Below the pieces are notes generated by a model, which saw nothing but the letters and a program-made list of their open reading frames with translations, was not told the DNA's origin and did no database searches. A stretch of 64,000 nt of DNA, taken from contig NC_092525.1 of assembly GCF_037038585.1 (NCBI RefSeq), forward strand, positions 22,278,867 through 22,342,866, written 5' to 3'. Origin of the DNA: Patagioenas fasciata (Eukaryota > Chordata > Aves > Columbiformes > Columbidae). The translations under genes and the position numbers were made by a program. Of the stretch, positions 52,691-64,000 are shown piece after piece (the stretch's first letter is position 1; each line of letters opens with the position of its first letter).

Positions 52691-54474
52691 CTGTAACACC
52701 TCCCCAGTGCTCTATACTGGTTGTCAGAGACAAGAAGAATGTAGCCAACCTGGGGGACCTCGGGCTGTTGTTAACACCCTGCAGCTGGAGCAGCGGGTTC
52801 AGGTGGGCAGTGGTTCCACCAACCTTGAAAGAGCTGTGGTGGGCAAGACTGACTGTACGCCAAATGCAGATGCTGTTTAATCTTTTTGATTTTTGGTCTT
52901 TGACTTTTAGTCTAGAAGTAAAAGCCAGCTGTAATCAGTGTGTAATAGAAAGTAATTGTAATATTAACTAAATGTATTTGTGAGATGAATTACTTAGCTG
53001 TTGGAATGAATTTAGTAATACAGATTTTTTTTCTTTTCTATTTTACTGAAGACTTTGATGTTGACATTAACTTCAAGAAAATTCTTGTGTGTTTTTTGTT
53101 TGTTTTCATTTTTGAAAGGTAATATGTATTTTCAATTATGTCAATATAGGATTAAGATAACAATTTTTAGCATGTGCTTTGTGTCCTGAAGTATTTTCTA
53201 ATTCATGTCCCTTTAAAGTGACAGAGTAACTACAACATATAGCCTGAAAAAAAATTGTCTTTTATAGAGACAACATTCAGAAAGTTGTTTCAGTTGTTTT
53301 TTTTTTTTTTAACCAGACATTTTAATCTGATCCTTCCTTCTGGTTCTAAAGTACAGAAGTACATTGTGATACTTCTAGTAGTTGTAATTGATTGATTTTT
53401 ATTCCTTTTCTTCACTAAATGATAAGCTACTTATTTTGATGGGTTCTCTAAAACCTGGAAATTTCACTGGATTATGCTTTTACCTACCTAATATGTATGT
53501 GGACAGGAGAAAAACTGTATTTCCAAACTCCATATCTTGCTATAGTTTTATAAAATTTATTTTCTCCTATGTCTAATATTTCATGCTCATAATTTTTATT
53601 GCTATCTGAAGGTTATTTAAAAAATAAGTAAATCCAAGTTCTTGTTACAGATATCCCTTTTATTTTCTATATTTGTAAGAGCAATTCCTTACAAACAGAT
53701 CCACTGATTCATGCTCAGCTTCCCATTGGAAAAACAATCTTTGAGTTGTCTCCAACATGAAGCTCAGATGATATACCACTTAAAGAATGGAGGTTTAGAT
53801 AAATAAAATTAATCTGCAGCTAAGCAGATAATTTTCCAGTTGTGCCTTTTTTTTTGGCTAAGCAAAATCTTATTTCATTGGTGACAGTTCTATGAAAATT
53901 GTGTCAGAAATATGCTTAAGTATCTGTGGATACAGGTGATAGGTCAGGTTTGTTATTAATACTTTGAGCTGTATCTCTAAATACTTTAAAAAAATCAGTT
54001 AATAGTAAAGTGGAGCTTGCTTGCTGGAAACTGAATTAGATTTCTGTAGTTGCTAATTTGAGTGGTATGCTTATTGAGTGGTATTTTTTAGATGCGTGTG
54101 TTGGGTTTTTTTTTTTCCCAGTGTAGTTGCAGACATCTCGGTTCTTGTTTTTTTTCAGAAAGCCAAAAATAGGAAGGAAAGAAAAAAAGCAAGCTGTTGA
54201 CAGGTTTATCACTGAGTGTTTTTTACCATGCTCTGCCATTTTTTTTTGTCTCTTTGTATCCCCTTCTCTCTTAAATAGAAGTCAAGATGATCAAAAGTTT
54301 CATGAGTTTTACTTAAATATGGAATGTATTATGAAAATTCACTTATGCCTGTTGGGTGAATATCCTTTCTATAATGATTTGTTTTTCTTTGGAGATATTT
54401 ATTTTGATATATTGTCTACATAGGGCTTGGATATTTTTCCTCCACTTAAAAAATGTCTGTCATTATTTCTTCAG

Positions 54475-54588
54475 TAGACAATCAGCTACAATCCTTGCCT
54501 GTACTGTGGATTTAAAATCAACTGCAAATTGCTGAAGAATTGCACTTCAAGTGGTCCCAAGAGACAGGAGGAGCAGGTCTTCACTATA
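54475..54588 (+). other. TUT4: TUT4 5' UTR part of exon 2
   Basis: Between the acceptor (ATTTCTTCAG) and the start ATG at 54589. A few further AG dinucleotides could serve as acceptors, so the left limit is approximate. The frame stays open upstream of the ATG to about 54529 but without another ATG. Confidence 0.55.
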
Positions 54589-55150
54589 ATGGAAGAGGCC
54601 AAGAGCTCGAAGAATGGAAATCATGACCCAAGGAAGTCTGTCCGTCTTGTCTGTGAGGAAGGCAAAGCAGTCAAAGTTACAAATAATCAAAATTATAAAC
54701 ATAATAGAAATGACAAATCTGTGAAGGATGTTGGGAGAAGCTCTCCAAGTGGGAATAGCAGCAAAAAAAGTAGACAAAATGATGTTTGTTCTGAAAAACA
54801 AGGAGAAAATAAATCATGCAGAGTAAATAGTTGTATTTCTGGAGCTAAAGATACAGGGTCAAACGTCCAGGATCGAAGTCATGGAAAAGCAAAAAAATTT
54901 TCTAATTTATCAGCAGCAGTGGAAAACCTGAAACAGACAAAAGCTCAAGCAGTGGGAGAAAACTTTCCAAGCTCCCATGTTTCAGGGAATGGGCTCGGTA
55001 CGGAAGGCTTAACAGCTGCACAGAAAGGGAAACTGGTGTTGGAAAATCCACTGGGAGTTCATCCGTTGAAGACTGGTGTTGATCAGACTGGTGAGCCTGG
55101 TAAGACTGCTTCAGATCAAAGGAAAATGGAACATAAGCCTGATGACTTCA
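54589..55150 (+). CDS. TUT4: TUT4 coding exon 1 (start codon, disordered N-terminus)
   Basis: 562 nt, donor CTTCA followed by GTGAGT, phase 1. It begins MEEAKSSKNGNHDPRKSV, matching human MEESKTLKSENHEPKKNV. It continues with NDKSVKD, NSSKKSRQNDVC and HGKAKKF blocks that also match human. The middle is low-complexity, Lys/Ser/Asn-rich and poorly conserved, and it looks shorter than the human region between AKKF and the YLEN motif. In-frame near-cognate extension upstream has no support. Confidence 0.94.
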
Positions 55151-58100
55151 GTGAGTATTATTCACCACTGCTCTATTCAATTTTCTCCTCGTAAAATTGT
55201 TAACAATCTGAAACGGGCTTTGAAATGTTTCTATTTGCATGTTTGTTGTTTTTTGGTTCTTTTTTTCACATATAGTAAGTTGCTGATTGCATTTAGAGAG
55301 AGCATACTATTCATTGATGCATATTACTTAGAGAATAAGAGATTATGATAATAGCTGTCCTTTTATCTCATGCCTAAGACATAAACATCTTTGCAAGATA
55401 CTTAGTGTGCATGGGTTTCAGGCAATTTTGTGAACATAGTGTCCTGAGAGGGGAGAACCCTTCATAATGTCATTGCTACTTGTGGAAATCCCAGCTATTT
55501 CTGCTTTTCAGAAACATCAGAGGAAAAATTGTCAATAAAAGTTTTTTTTATAGGTGGGAGAAAATATTTACATTAAGTTCTGTGATAGTTTTGCTCTTTT
55601 TGTTACTAAAAGCATTTAGGGTATGGTTTGGCAGATGGCTTTCAGTTTAGGGAGTTCTGGAATACATACCATCCATCAGTGGTTACCCTCATGAGTGTTC
55701 AATTCTTATACATATTTTTCAGTTTCAGAATTAAATATATGGATCAGGCTTTGTCTCGCTTCAGGTTAACTCCTTAGTTCAGGATTTTCTACCCTTTTTC
55801 AAAATGTAGCTCTTTCTAATAAAAATGCTGTTTCAAGATGACGTGCTAGTGCAGACCTTCTGTTTGAAGTGTTTCTCACTATTGCAACAGCCACAGCAGT
55901 TGCTTGTATGGGAATACTAGGAAAATATTAAAGTGCATATTTTTTTAGCTATCTTAAAAAAATTTAACAGGGAAAATATGTTGAAATAGCAGCATTCTGT
56001 GAGCAGTCAGGTCTTTGGGAACCACCATCATGTACTGTAGGGACCATCTGTCACTGAGAAATCAGGACTTGAAAACTTGCTCAATTTTGATTCCTAACTA
56101 GTCTGGGGGCACAGATCTCATTTGAAAGGAAAGAAAAAAATGATCCGAACCACAAATAACCCTCAGTTTTGCTGATGTGAAAACTACCGGGATAATTTAA
56201 GATGTAGATGTTTGTCTAGATGACTGGACTATGAACAATTCGTAGGCATCTGGAGGAACTGGCCTTTCGGAGTTGCCGTGCGTGTTTGTGCGTAGCAGCG
56301 TTCCACAGTTCTGTGGTTGCCAGCCGTGGGTGTCACGGTGTCGCCAAGGGTTCAGGTGCGACTCCAGCAGCCTTCTAAATCCAGGGCTTGGAACACCTGA
56401 TGTCTGGCTCTGTAGGATCATTTGGGTGAACGTCTTTAAGGTAGTTCTGTGATTGTTTCCTTAACAAAATGTATTGTGTAAAAAATTTTAAGCCTAATAT
56501 TTCTTATTTCTGTTACAGTAGAGCATGAGGATCTTGTGTACTTTGTCCTGCATAACAAAAAAAAAACCTTTCTTGCCTTGAAGAACTTTAGAGATTGTGA
56601 AGTTATGACTGAAACACAAAATGAATCTACCTTTTTTTTTTTTTCTCTTTTTGATAAGCACTCTTAGTAGCGCACTGATTTCTGAAGTGACTTCAAAATA
56701 CTGGTTGACATACTGAAAAGATTCTAACATCTAAGGGGATGTTGGCCAGCCTTTGGACAAAAAACTGGAATGTAGCTCTAATTTGTGTCTGGCTCTAACT
56801 GCTCTGTACTTGCACTTTTCTTCTCCTTGAGTTACTCTGAAGAAAATCACTATTTCTTTCTTTAGGTAAAATAAAGAATTCTGAATCAACTAAAGAACAT
56901 ACTTTGGAAGCTGATTATTTAGAAAACACCACTGTTATTGATGAATCTAATCTGACAGTTGAACAGCAACTAGGATTGAAACAAGCTGAAGAACGTCTGG
57001 AAAGAGATTATATCTCCCGACTTGAAAAAGTAGGTTGAGTTATTTGTCAGATGAAAAAGAAAATAGGTGTCTTCTTTCATTATAATCACTATATTTCTGG
57101 TTGGGTGGCATTTCAACTAGAGCCTATTGCCTCTGTTTCTTTCTTCTTTATAATGAATCACTTCAGCAGTCTAAGACATTATCCCTAATAGTTAACTAGT
57201 CATTCATCATGGCAGATGATGTGGACTGAAAACTTAGCCTTCCTTTTGTGGCACATGTGGCCTGTATTTTTTAGTTTTACAGACCTAAAGGTTTACAGTT
57301 CCATTACTTACCTAAGATTTTCTAGAAGGTCTGGTTACCTGGAAACTTGGAATACAAGATCGAGAGGCACCTTGCGCTATCTTCAGTATATTAGCACCTT
57401 CATCTGCACTGAAGATGACTCCTTAAAAATGTTTGTCTAAACTGTTCTTAATATTATCTCCAGTGAATCAAATTTCAGAGGCAGTATAGGTAACCCAGAA
57501 GTTTTTCTTAATGTCTAATATAAGTGTCTCTTACAACATTTTAATCCCTCATATGTTGTCCTAGCAAAATAAACATAAATTTACCACTTTTTTTTTCAGC
57601 AATTTTCTACATTACCATTCCTACCGTCTTATCTTCTTGAGACTTGCTCTTTTTTTCTTTGGTCTTGGGTTTTTTTAGTTACTGGTTCATTGTTGTTGCA
57701 TTTCTGTAGGCATCTAACGTGTGACTGGTATCCAGAATTGGACATGCAATTTCAGCTGAGGTCTTACATGGAAAGGGGAAAGCTGACTTCATCTGTCCAA
57801 AATACAGCATTTGTGTTTAGGATATCTGCTTTTTTAGCAGCAATAGGATATTGGCTTGTAGTTTGACCAGCAGTGATCCCTGTATCTTTTTCTTAAGAAA
57901 TATCCAATCAAGTCTTCCCAGCCCTTGATTTTCTTTGTACTTGATAATACCTAAGGAGGAATGGTACTTTGCTTTGATATTATTTAATTGCAGCCTTTTT
58001 ATTCAATTTCTGATTTGTTGTGATCACTGAATTTTTGTCATCATATGTCTTCTGTAACCTCTGCCAACTTGGTATCTTTTGTGTTTGTAGTCAGCACACC

Positions 58101-61100
58101 CTGTATTGAATTTCCTAAGTCTTCAACAAAAATATGAATGTTTTGACCCCAGAAGGACTCCTGTTGAAAAGTATTTGGCACTACATTGGTGGTGAGCCAG
58201 TGTGTGTATGTGTAGTCCGAGGACAGTTTTCTGAGCAGTTTTGCTCTCACCTTACTGTTCTTTATTTATTTTAAAAATTCAAGGTACAACATCTGCTGGT
58301 GCTTTTTCAAGTGTTACGATTTTATTTAAAAAAAAAAAAATCTTAAAATTGGTGTATTGCAATTTGTTTATAGCAGATCAGTTTGTCACCTATGACCTAT
58401 TTTATGTGCTTATTAATAACATAATTTATTACAGAATTTTTCTAGGTACCACCTCTGACTGGTCTTTAATTCCTTGGCTCATTCTCTTTAGCCATTTAAA
58501 TATATTCTTAAGTTTCTCTTTCCTAGTGGTCTGGAACCTTCCCATTCTCTGAGTTCTTTAAAATACAACCACCTCTGAGATGGGTTAGTATCCAAGCACT
58601 AATGTCATGAGGCCTGTCTTGTTTAGATGCATCCGTCTTACCCAAGTAGTAGTCTGTAGCTTTTTTTGTCTTGCTATTTTGAGTTCTTGTCCCTTTCATT
58701 AGTCTTAAGCGTAACTAGATGAGTAAGAAAGGCTTTGCAATAGAGACAAAAGGCATTACATGATTCCACCTTTCTGCCAACATCTGTTGATATAATACTG
58801 CTGATCAGTATTGTAAAGAAATAGTCCATTTCTTTTAATATTATTATTGCTAATATTCATTCCGTTTTAGAAGAGAGGTAAAATATTTTTATCTCCTTCA
58901 ATCATCGGATGTTGGATACTTGAATCTTCCGAGCTAGGCAAGTGTAACTACCTATAAGTTGTTTTCCAAATAGATGCTTAGTTTCATCTTATAAGGTATC
59001 TATCTCATAGAAAATGAGGATTAAGAGAATTAGTAGTAAAAGCATAATGACCATGTTATTTTAAAGTGATATTTACGTTTAGTTGAAGGGTATCAGACTT
59101 TTTTTTTTTTTTTCCAAAAGCAAAAGATCAGACACAGTTAAGTGGAAAAACTTGCCCAAATTTAGCAGTGGTTTAAGTTTCCTTGTAGTGAGTCAAATTT
59201 GTTTAACTGATCTATAGTCCACCTTAGTGTTGTTATGTCACTGTTTAAACATCTGGTGTTTTCAGTGTACTTCTCGGTTTTGGTAAATATAGATGTATTA
59301 GAACTAGGATGAAAATGATAAGCAGGGGTTTTAACCGGTATTAGTTATTGGAAGAATGCTAACAAGTCTGTAAAAAAACTAAGGCCTTTTTATCTTTCCA
59401 AAGAGCATATAAAAAAGTTTCAAATATCTATAACTGTGTTGTTAGAGCAAGAAAATAGAACTGCAGGATGAGACAGTTTAAAGTGGAGTATTTGCAAACA
59501 ACCCCTCATCATTGCAGAGGTGGTCCTGTCTGCCTTTTATTCTAGTAGTTCTTAGTGGTTTCCTGGTTGAAAAGACTCCCCAGTACCCCCTCTTAGACCT
59601 TAGGAAAATAGTCATTTCCTCCCCCTTCATCTTCTCCTGAGGCTTTGCAGCTTCTTGCAGATTCTCAGAGCTCTCCATCTGTGCGCTCTATCTCTCCCAG
59701 CCTGTCTTTACAAAAAGATGCTTGTTCTTCACGTTTCTCCAGTTTTAAGCATTGCAAATTATTCGTCAAAATGGCATAATCTTACCCCTTCTCAGAGGAT
59801 CCCACATTATCCAGAGTATAGTCATTAGTAAGTCAGAAACTGGCTATCTTCCTACTTCCTGGCCAGCCGCACCCTTTTTAATGGAACAAAAACTGCAGTA
59901 CTTGCAGAGTACGCTGCAGATACGCCAGCCAAACACCACCACCATCTGTCATAACGTGTATAGTAGATGTGATGAACACTCCACATTTTCTCATCAGAGA
60001 AAAGAGGATAGATGCTGAGATTTCATAAATCCATAGTTATTAAAAGCTTGAGCTGTCAGGGGAGCAGCTTACTGGCCTTTAGGTCAGCCCTAAGAGGCAT
60101 AAACTCTTCAGTCTTAATCTTGCCTCACTAGAAGTTACTGAGGTGTTTCTGCTCCGGCAGGGGGATTGGACTGGATGATCTTTTGAGGTCCCTTCCAATC
60201 CCTAACATTCTGTGATTCTGTGATTCTGAGAAGTGTCATATTCAAGTTATCTCACTTCTTTTCCTCACTTTCCCCACTTGTCATATGGGTAAAAATTAAT
60301 TTCCACTGTGTTTTTTGGAGATTAATGTTTGCAAGGCACCTTGACATTTCAAGTGTTGCATAATTGTTAAATACAATTTATTACTCAAATAATTTTTTCA
60401 GACACTATTGGCAGCAACATTTTCTTTTAATCTATGGCCATTTTTCCTCAGCGCTCCCCAGAATACACCAGCTGTCAGTATCTATGCAAGCTCTGCTTAG
60501 TTCACATTGAAAATATCCAGGGAGCTCACAAGCATATTAAAGAAAAACGGCATAAGAAAAATATAATGGTAAGTTAACAAATTTGATTTTTGACTGATAT
60601 ATGTTCCCCCCCTTTCTTTTTTTTTAAATGAAACAATTTTTTTTTTTTTTTTTTTTTGTTATGTGGTACGTTTCCTCTGTTTGGTCATGCTCATTCAGCT
60701 GAAAGTTTGTGTGCTGAGCAGGGATCCACAAATTTCTGTTGCTTTTTTTTTCTGTTTGAGAGTAAGGACTTGATGATCTGTCCAAGCAGAGAGGAAAGAA
60801 CATTTTTGATTATTGCTTCTGAATTAGTGTCTCTGAATAGTGGGCAGTTGTTCATACTTGTAGAAACAGAAAGCAGGATAACTTAAGGTAACTTACTTGA
60901 AAACATGTTTAGTTTTTCTGTTTCTTAAAAAGAAAAAATAATTGCTGGTAGCAAGACCTCCAGGGACTGGAGGTGGAGTTGGGGATGTAGTTTTTGTCTG
61001 TTTTTTTCTCTGTTATCTGACTTGTGAGATTTTTAGCAACATCCTTTCTGTTGATGGATAAGCAGAGGGGATAGTGTGTCTAGACTAAAAAAACAGAGTT

Positions 61101-62935
61101 AAAGCAGGGAGAGATTCAATTCCTGAGTCACTCATCATTGCCCTGGGTTTATGTCTAATATGAAAAACAGTTCTAAGCTTTTCAAAGAGTAAAAGAGTTT
61201 CCTTATCAGATACTATGGTGTTACCATTTGCTTTGCTTTAAAGAACTGTTACATGCATGAAATCCAGTAAATGGCACAGAGGTTTTCTTGCCAACCTGTT
61301 TTTTGTAAATGCTGATGACTACAAATTCCCAAGTGTGTAGGTTTTTGTGATTCAGGTGGTTAAAATTACTCTTCCTACAACCATTCCCCCAAACTCAGTC
61401 ACCTAGTTACTCCTGTTTCCACGTATTTCTTGCAATACTTACTTTGTAATCATTGCTCTTAATTCTATCATATATGCAAGCCATCACCTGGAAAACTCTG
61501 AACACCATAAATCCAGTTTACATCTCAGAAAGTAACATATTTTTATTACGTTGAGTTAGTATTTGTAAAGGATTCTGGTTCTTTTGCTGTCTGCTAAATT
61601 GTGTAATGAAAAAAAATTAATAAACTGGCAACAAACCAGCCCCATGTCTGATACGGAAACGCTTTCATACCATGTTTTTTGTGTGCTCAAGGAGAGAGAA
61701 ATTGAGGAATGAGGTTTCTGTACCACTAAATGGAAATGCTAGAGGAAAGGGAGCAGTTTCAGCTTTTAACACTTGTCTTCAAATAGCTTTACATTGTGTG
61801 CCACATCAGTGATAAGAAGTATCTGTCTAAATGTTACTTCATAAAATACTCCTGTTTACTGCTCTTACTATGAGATACATGACTATCAAATAAGCTTAGC
61901 AGCAGCTGTGGTTTCCCCACTCAAGAAAAACCCTAAAGCAGTGACATTAAAAAACCCACAGTCCTTTACAAAGGCACATACTCTTTCTTCTGTTCTTATT
62001 TGAACAAATTTAGCATAAGATTTGAGAGATGCAGCCTAGAAACAACCAAACATTTTCATACTGCACTGTGTTTTCTTAGTGCATAATTATTTTCTCGTGA
62101 CTATTTATTTCTGTTGTCAGTCACATATTCCGTTTAGTTGATGAATTTGTGAAACAAGTGATGTACTTACTCCCAATGACTCGATGCATCTGACATTTCT
62201 TGCTGTTGGATTAAATTGATTGAAATTTGATACACTAAAAATAGCACTTTTTGGCACCAGCTGTTCAGGCAGCAATGAGGCTCAGCCCCAAATTTCTTGG
62301 AGCCAGGAATACTTTTCTGCTTCTGATATCTTTCCTTCAAGTACAGTCCACCCTGAAAAAAATCTGTGTGACTCTAGAAAAACTTTCTCAGCTCAGTTCC
62401 TTTGACTATATAGGAACAATTACAGCTTTTCATTTCCTTGGATGAATTTGGTTTCGGAACTGTCAGCAAACGTGGTTCAGGAATGTAACACAACAGATTT
62501 TCTCCCCAGTTGCCAGCTGTGAAACAACATGTTCTCTTTAAGTACTGAGCATCTACTGCCATTTCTGGGAGCCACACAAGCACATTGGCCAGTTAGGCCG
62601 GGCTTAATTCCTACCTTTGAAAGTGTTTGGTCAGGATACCATGGAAATAGCAGAGCACAAACGGCAAACAGTATGTTCTAATATCATGCAGTTGTACGAG
62701 ATAACCTTTTTCTCTTAAAATATCAGTTTTTGCTTTTATCATCCAACAATTATTCAGGAAAAGCAAGAAGAAAATGAGCTGCGTGCCCTTCCACCCCCCT
62801 CTTCTGCACAGTTGGCTGCTCTGAGTTTTACACTCATTGAGGCAGCAAATGAACAAGGCATATCAGATGATGACTTCAGAATTCGTCAAGAAATTGTAAA
62901 CGAGATGGAGAAAATTATTCAACAGCCCTTACCAG
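54589..62935 (+). CDS. TUT4: TUT4 gene, first four coding exons (partial, runs off the window)
   Basis: Terminal uridylyltransferase 4 (ZCCHC11), a cytoplasmic enzyme that adds U residues to let-7 precursors (with LIN28) and to mRNA tails. Coding exons 54589-55150, 56866-57029, 60452-60568 and 62758-62935 give 340 codons plus one base, with consistent phases 1, 0, 0 and 1. The visible part covers the disordered N-terminal region (about residues 1-205), a conserved helix with ERLERDYISRLEK, the C2H2-type zinc finger (LCKLCLVHIENIQGAHKHIKEKRH split over its motif) and the linker toward the first, catalytically inactive nucleotidyltransferase module. The active domain and CCHC knuckles lie outside. 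TUT7 has a similar layout, but the N-terminal sequence, the KEKRHKKNI exon and the GPX7/SHISAL2A neighbourhood fit TUT4. Confidence 0.95.
55151..56865 (+). other. TUT4: TUT4 intron between coding exons 1 and 2
   Basis: 1.7 kb, AT-rich, with the canonical GTGAGT donor and a CTTTCTTTAG acceptor. A somewhat GC-richer patch lies at about 56220-56410. Nothing recognisable is inside. Confidence 0.9.
56866..57029 (+). CDS. TUT4: TUT4 coding exon 2
   Basis: 164 nt. After completing a Ser codon it reads to ADYLENTTVIDESNLTVEQQ and LGLKQAEERLERDYISRLEK, matching human MDYLENATVIDESALTPEQR and LGLKQAEERLERDHIFRLEK. The donor is AAA followed by GTAGGT, phase 0. The exon is too short and too frame-shifted relative to its flanks to be noticed without homology. 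Confidence 0.96.
57690..58720 (-). mobile_element. Ancient CR1-type LINE remnant
   Basis: As printed, the order of phrases (ccagaattggacatgcaatt, cagctgaggtctta, agcacaccctgtattgaat, actggtctttaattccttgg, gtctggaaccttcccattct) follows the long reverse-complement CR1-like repeats common in reptile and bird genomes. On the minus strand this corresponds to the middle of the RT ORF. It is highly diverged and broken by unrelated AT-rich pieces, such as around 58240-58430. Confidence 0.5.
60145..60230 (+). mobile_element. CR1 3' tip, short truncated copy
   Basis: About 85 bp matching the 3' end of the copy at 15.5 kb nearly base for base (cagggggattggactggatg, ttttgaggtcccttccaatc), with a tail of repeated tgtgattc units. 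It is severely 5'-truncated, as most bird CR1 copies are. Confidence 0.92.
60250..60385 (+). repeat. MIR-like ancient SINE fragment
   Basis: The segment ctcactttccccacttgtca, tatgggtaaaaattaatt, then ttaatgtttgcaaggcacct follows MIR order (ctcagtttccccatctgta, aaatgggaataat, ttaatgtttgtaaagcgctt). Divergence is moderate. Confidence 0.55.
60452..60568 (+). CDS. TUT4: TUT4 coding exon 3 (C2H2-type zinc finger)
   Basis: 117 nt, exactly 39 codons, acceptor TTTTTCCTCAG and donor ATG followed by GTAAGT, phase 0 at both ends. It reads RSPEYTSCQYLCKLCLVHIE and NIQGAHKHIKEKRHKKNIM, almost identical to human. Ligands visible are the LCKLC cysteine pair and the histidines of AHKHIKEKRH. In TUT4 this N-terminal finger contributes to RNA and LIN28 recognition. 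Confidence 0.97.
60569..62757 (+). other. TUT4: TUT4 intron between coding exons 3 and 4
   Basis: 2.2 kb, AT-rich. It contains a 21-base poly-T run (60637-60657) close to the donor side and ends in an acceptor with AACAATTATTCAG. No gene or clear transposon is seen. Confidence 0.9.
60637..60657. repeat. Poly-T run (21)
   Basis: Uninterrupted T stretch within a TUT4 intron; a likely indel hot spot in assemblies. Confidence 0.9.
62758..62935 (+). CDS. TUT4: TUT4 coding exon 4
   Basis: 178 nt, acceptor TTATTCAG, donor CCAG followed by GTATAC, phase 1. It reads EKQEENELRALPPPSSAQLA, ALSFTLIEAANEQGISDDDF, RIRQEIVNEMEKIIQQPLP, matching human EKQEESELRSLPPPSPAHLA and onward. The split codon would give Glu if the next exon continues the human LPECSLRLYGSS, where the first nucleotidyltransferase module begins. 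Confidence 0.96.
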
Positions 62936-64000
62936 GTATACATAGTGTTCTCCATTTTCTTTAGGTGAAAATTTTTCTTTTTATTTGTTTTTACACGGAT
63001 TTTGATACCTTCATTAATGATTAATTAATGCATTTTGGGGTTAAATTATGTTTATATTATACAATACAAATATATACAGGCATTTTAATACAGACTGGCA
63101 GTTGATTTAAAAGAAGCTAACAAACCTACAAAAAGAGAAAAATACAGTTGTGCTTATTTTTTGCTTCTTTCTCATATGTGTTTATTGAAGCTATTAGTCC
63201 TCTTTGAAGTGATGATTTCTGCTGAAAAGTGGAAATTTCCAGGGCACAAAATATTTCCTTCCATGTTTAAAGCCTCAGCCACTGAGGATCTCCCTCAGGC
63301 TCTAATCCTACAAACCTTCACACCTGTACCTTGCCTAGCATTACTGAATATCTGTGGCTGTTAAGGTAGAGATTGTGGTTTGGTGTGGTTTTTTTTTTTT
63401 CCCAAGTGGGGAAACTTAATTAAACTAATATAAATGTAGCAGGAGGGGAAAATGAGGAGGACTTTCAAATACATTTTTTCCTACTGGACCTTCAGTTGTT
63501 TATAACATCTTTTAGTGCAGATAAATGTTGCATGAGACAATTTTTTTTAAAAGCAGAGTTCTAGGAAGAAAAAAACTAGACCTCAGCTATGAGTGATTTT
63601 GGTAAGCATATGAGACATTTGCAGTACTTAATTGTGATCTGAAATACCTGCAGGTATTAAGCAATAGCTGTTAAAACAAATAATTAAAACCAACAACAGT
63701 TATTGTTTAGCAGATATTTCTTCTCCTGTATATTTATAGTTTGTGGGTCCCAAAATGAGCAGAGGTGTTCTTTGAGATCAACTATGGCTTCCCAAAGTCT
63801 CTTGAATTGTCTTAAATAAGTACAAATGTTAAATTCAGTTAACCACAAATAAATGTCATACCTCATCTGCCTTTTTCTTGATTGAGTGCTTTATGTTGAT
63901 TAAAAATTAGAGTAATTAAAAAAAAGGTCTGAGTAGGTTAAATGTTTGTTCCACTTTTTTTTTTTTTTTCCATCAGTGGGTTAGTGAAGTTCAGTACATT
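62936..64000 (+). other. TUT4: Start of the next TUT4 intron (to window end)
   Basis: AT-rich, no exon matching the expected CSLRLYGSS segment. A strong acceptor-like site (long T tract ending CCATCAG at 63977) precedes the window end, but the sequence after it does not continue TUT4 in the required phase. Confidence 0.8.

Larger units (their letters stand above)
46024..54474 (+). other. TUT4: TUT4 intron 1 (5' UTR intron)
   Basis: 8.5 kb between the CpG island and the ATG exon. It contains a 24-bp tandem duplication at 52643-52690, a pyrimidine-rich tract (47937-47978) and a more GC-rich block at 52150-52460 that ends in a donor-like GTAAGT. No other gene is recognised. Confidence 0.6.
57030..60451 (+). 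other. TUT4: TUT4 intron between coding exons 2 and 3
   Basis: 3.4 kb containing an old minus-oriented CR1-type fossil (about 57690-58720), a CR1 3' tip (60145-60230) and a MIR-like fragment (60250-60385). No other gene is seen. Confidence 0.9.

Noticed and set aside
63955-64000. Strong acceptor-like site near the right edge as the next TUT4 exon
   Set aside because: Translation in the required phase hits a stop at once and does not resemble the expected CSLRLYGSS segment.

Overview
The window looks like bird nuclear DNA. It carries several CR1 LINE copies whose 3' ends have the bird-type tail (a block ending in gatgatcttttgaggtccc). It also has intron-split vertebrate genes, two CpG-rich promoters and AT-rich introns. 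Three host genes are recognised, in the order SHISAL2A (minus), GPX7 (minus), TUT4 (plus). From memory this is the same order and relative orientation as human 1p32.3, so this is a conserved vertebrate block. The bird order cannot be told from the sequence.

Layout: 1-700 holds an unassigned minus-strand exon candidate that may belong to a gene lying outside the window. 4.5-22.1 kb is SHISAL2A, read right to left: exon 1 in a CpG island at 21.4-22.1 kb, exon 2 at 16.5 kb, a proposed 28-nt exon at 9.16 kb and the terminal exon at 4.83-5.01 kb with a poly(A) signal at 4.54 kb. These exons join into a 177-residue reading frame. Its introns hold most of the recognisable CR1 and MIR-like fossils. 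22.1-34.5 kb is intergenic, with no gene recognised. Its most striking content is a long inverted repeat at 32.29-33.70 kb with near-identical arms, bounded by TAGCACT and AGTGCTA. 34.65-42.7 kb is GPX7 in three exons (221 codons from the first ATG). 42.7-45.3 kb is the head-to-head gap between GPX7 and TUT4. 45.3-46.5 kb is the CpG-island promoter and first exon of TUT4. 54.6-62.9 kb holds the first four coding exons of TUT4 (340 codons), and the gene runs off the right edge.

Function: the three genes are a syntenic group, not a pathway. SHISAL2A is a small single-pass membrane protein of the Shisa-like family. GPX7 is an ER-lumenal, cysteine-type glutathione peroxidase homologue linked to oxidative protein folding. 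TUT4 is the cytoplasmic terminal uridylyltransferase that tails let-7 precursors and mRNAs; only its N-terminal part is present here. The observations most worth a second look are the long inverted repeat, the choice between a GPX8-like and a GPX7-like N-terminus in GPX7, the 28-nt SHISAL2A exon with its divergent tail, and the orphan exon at the left edge.
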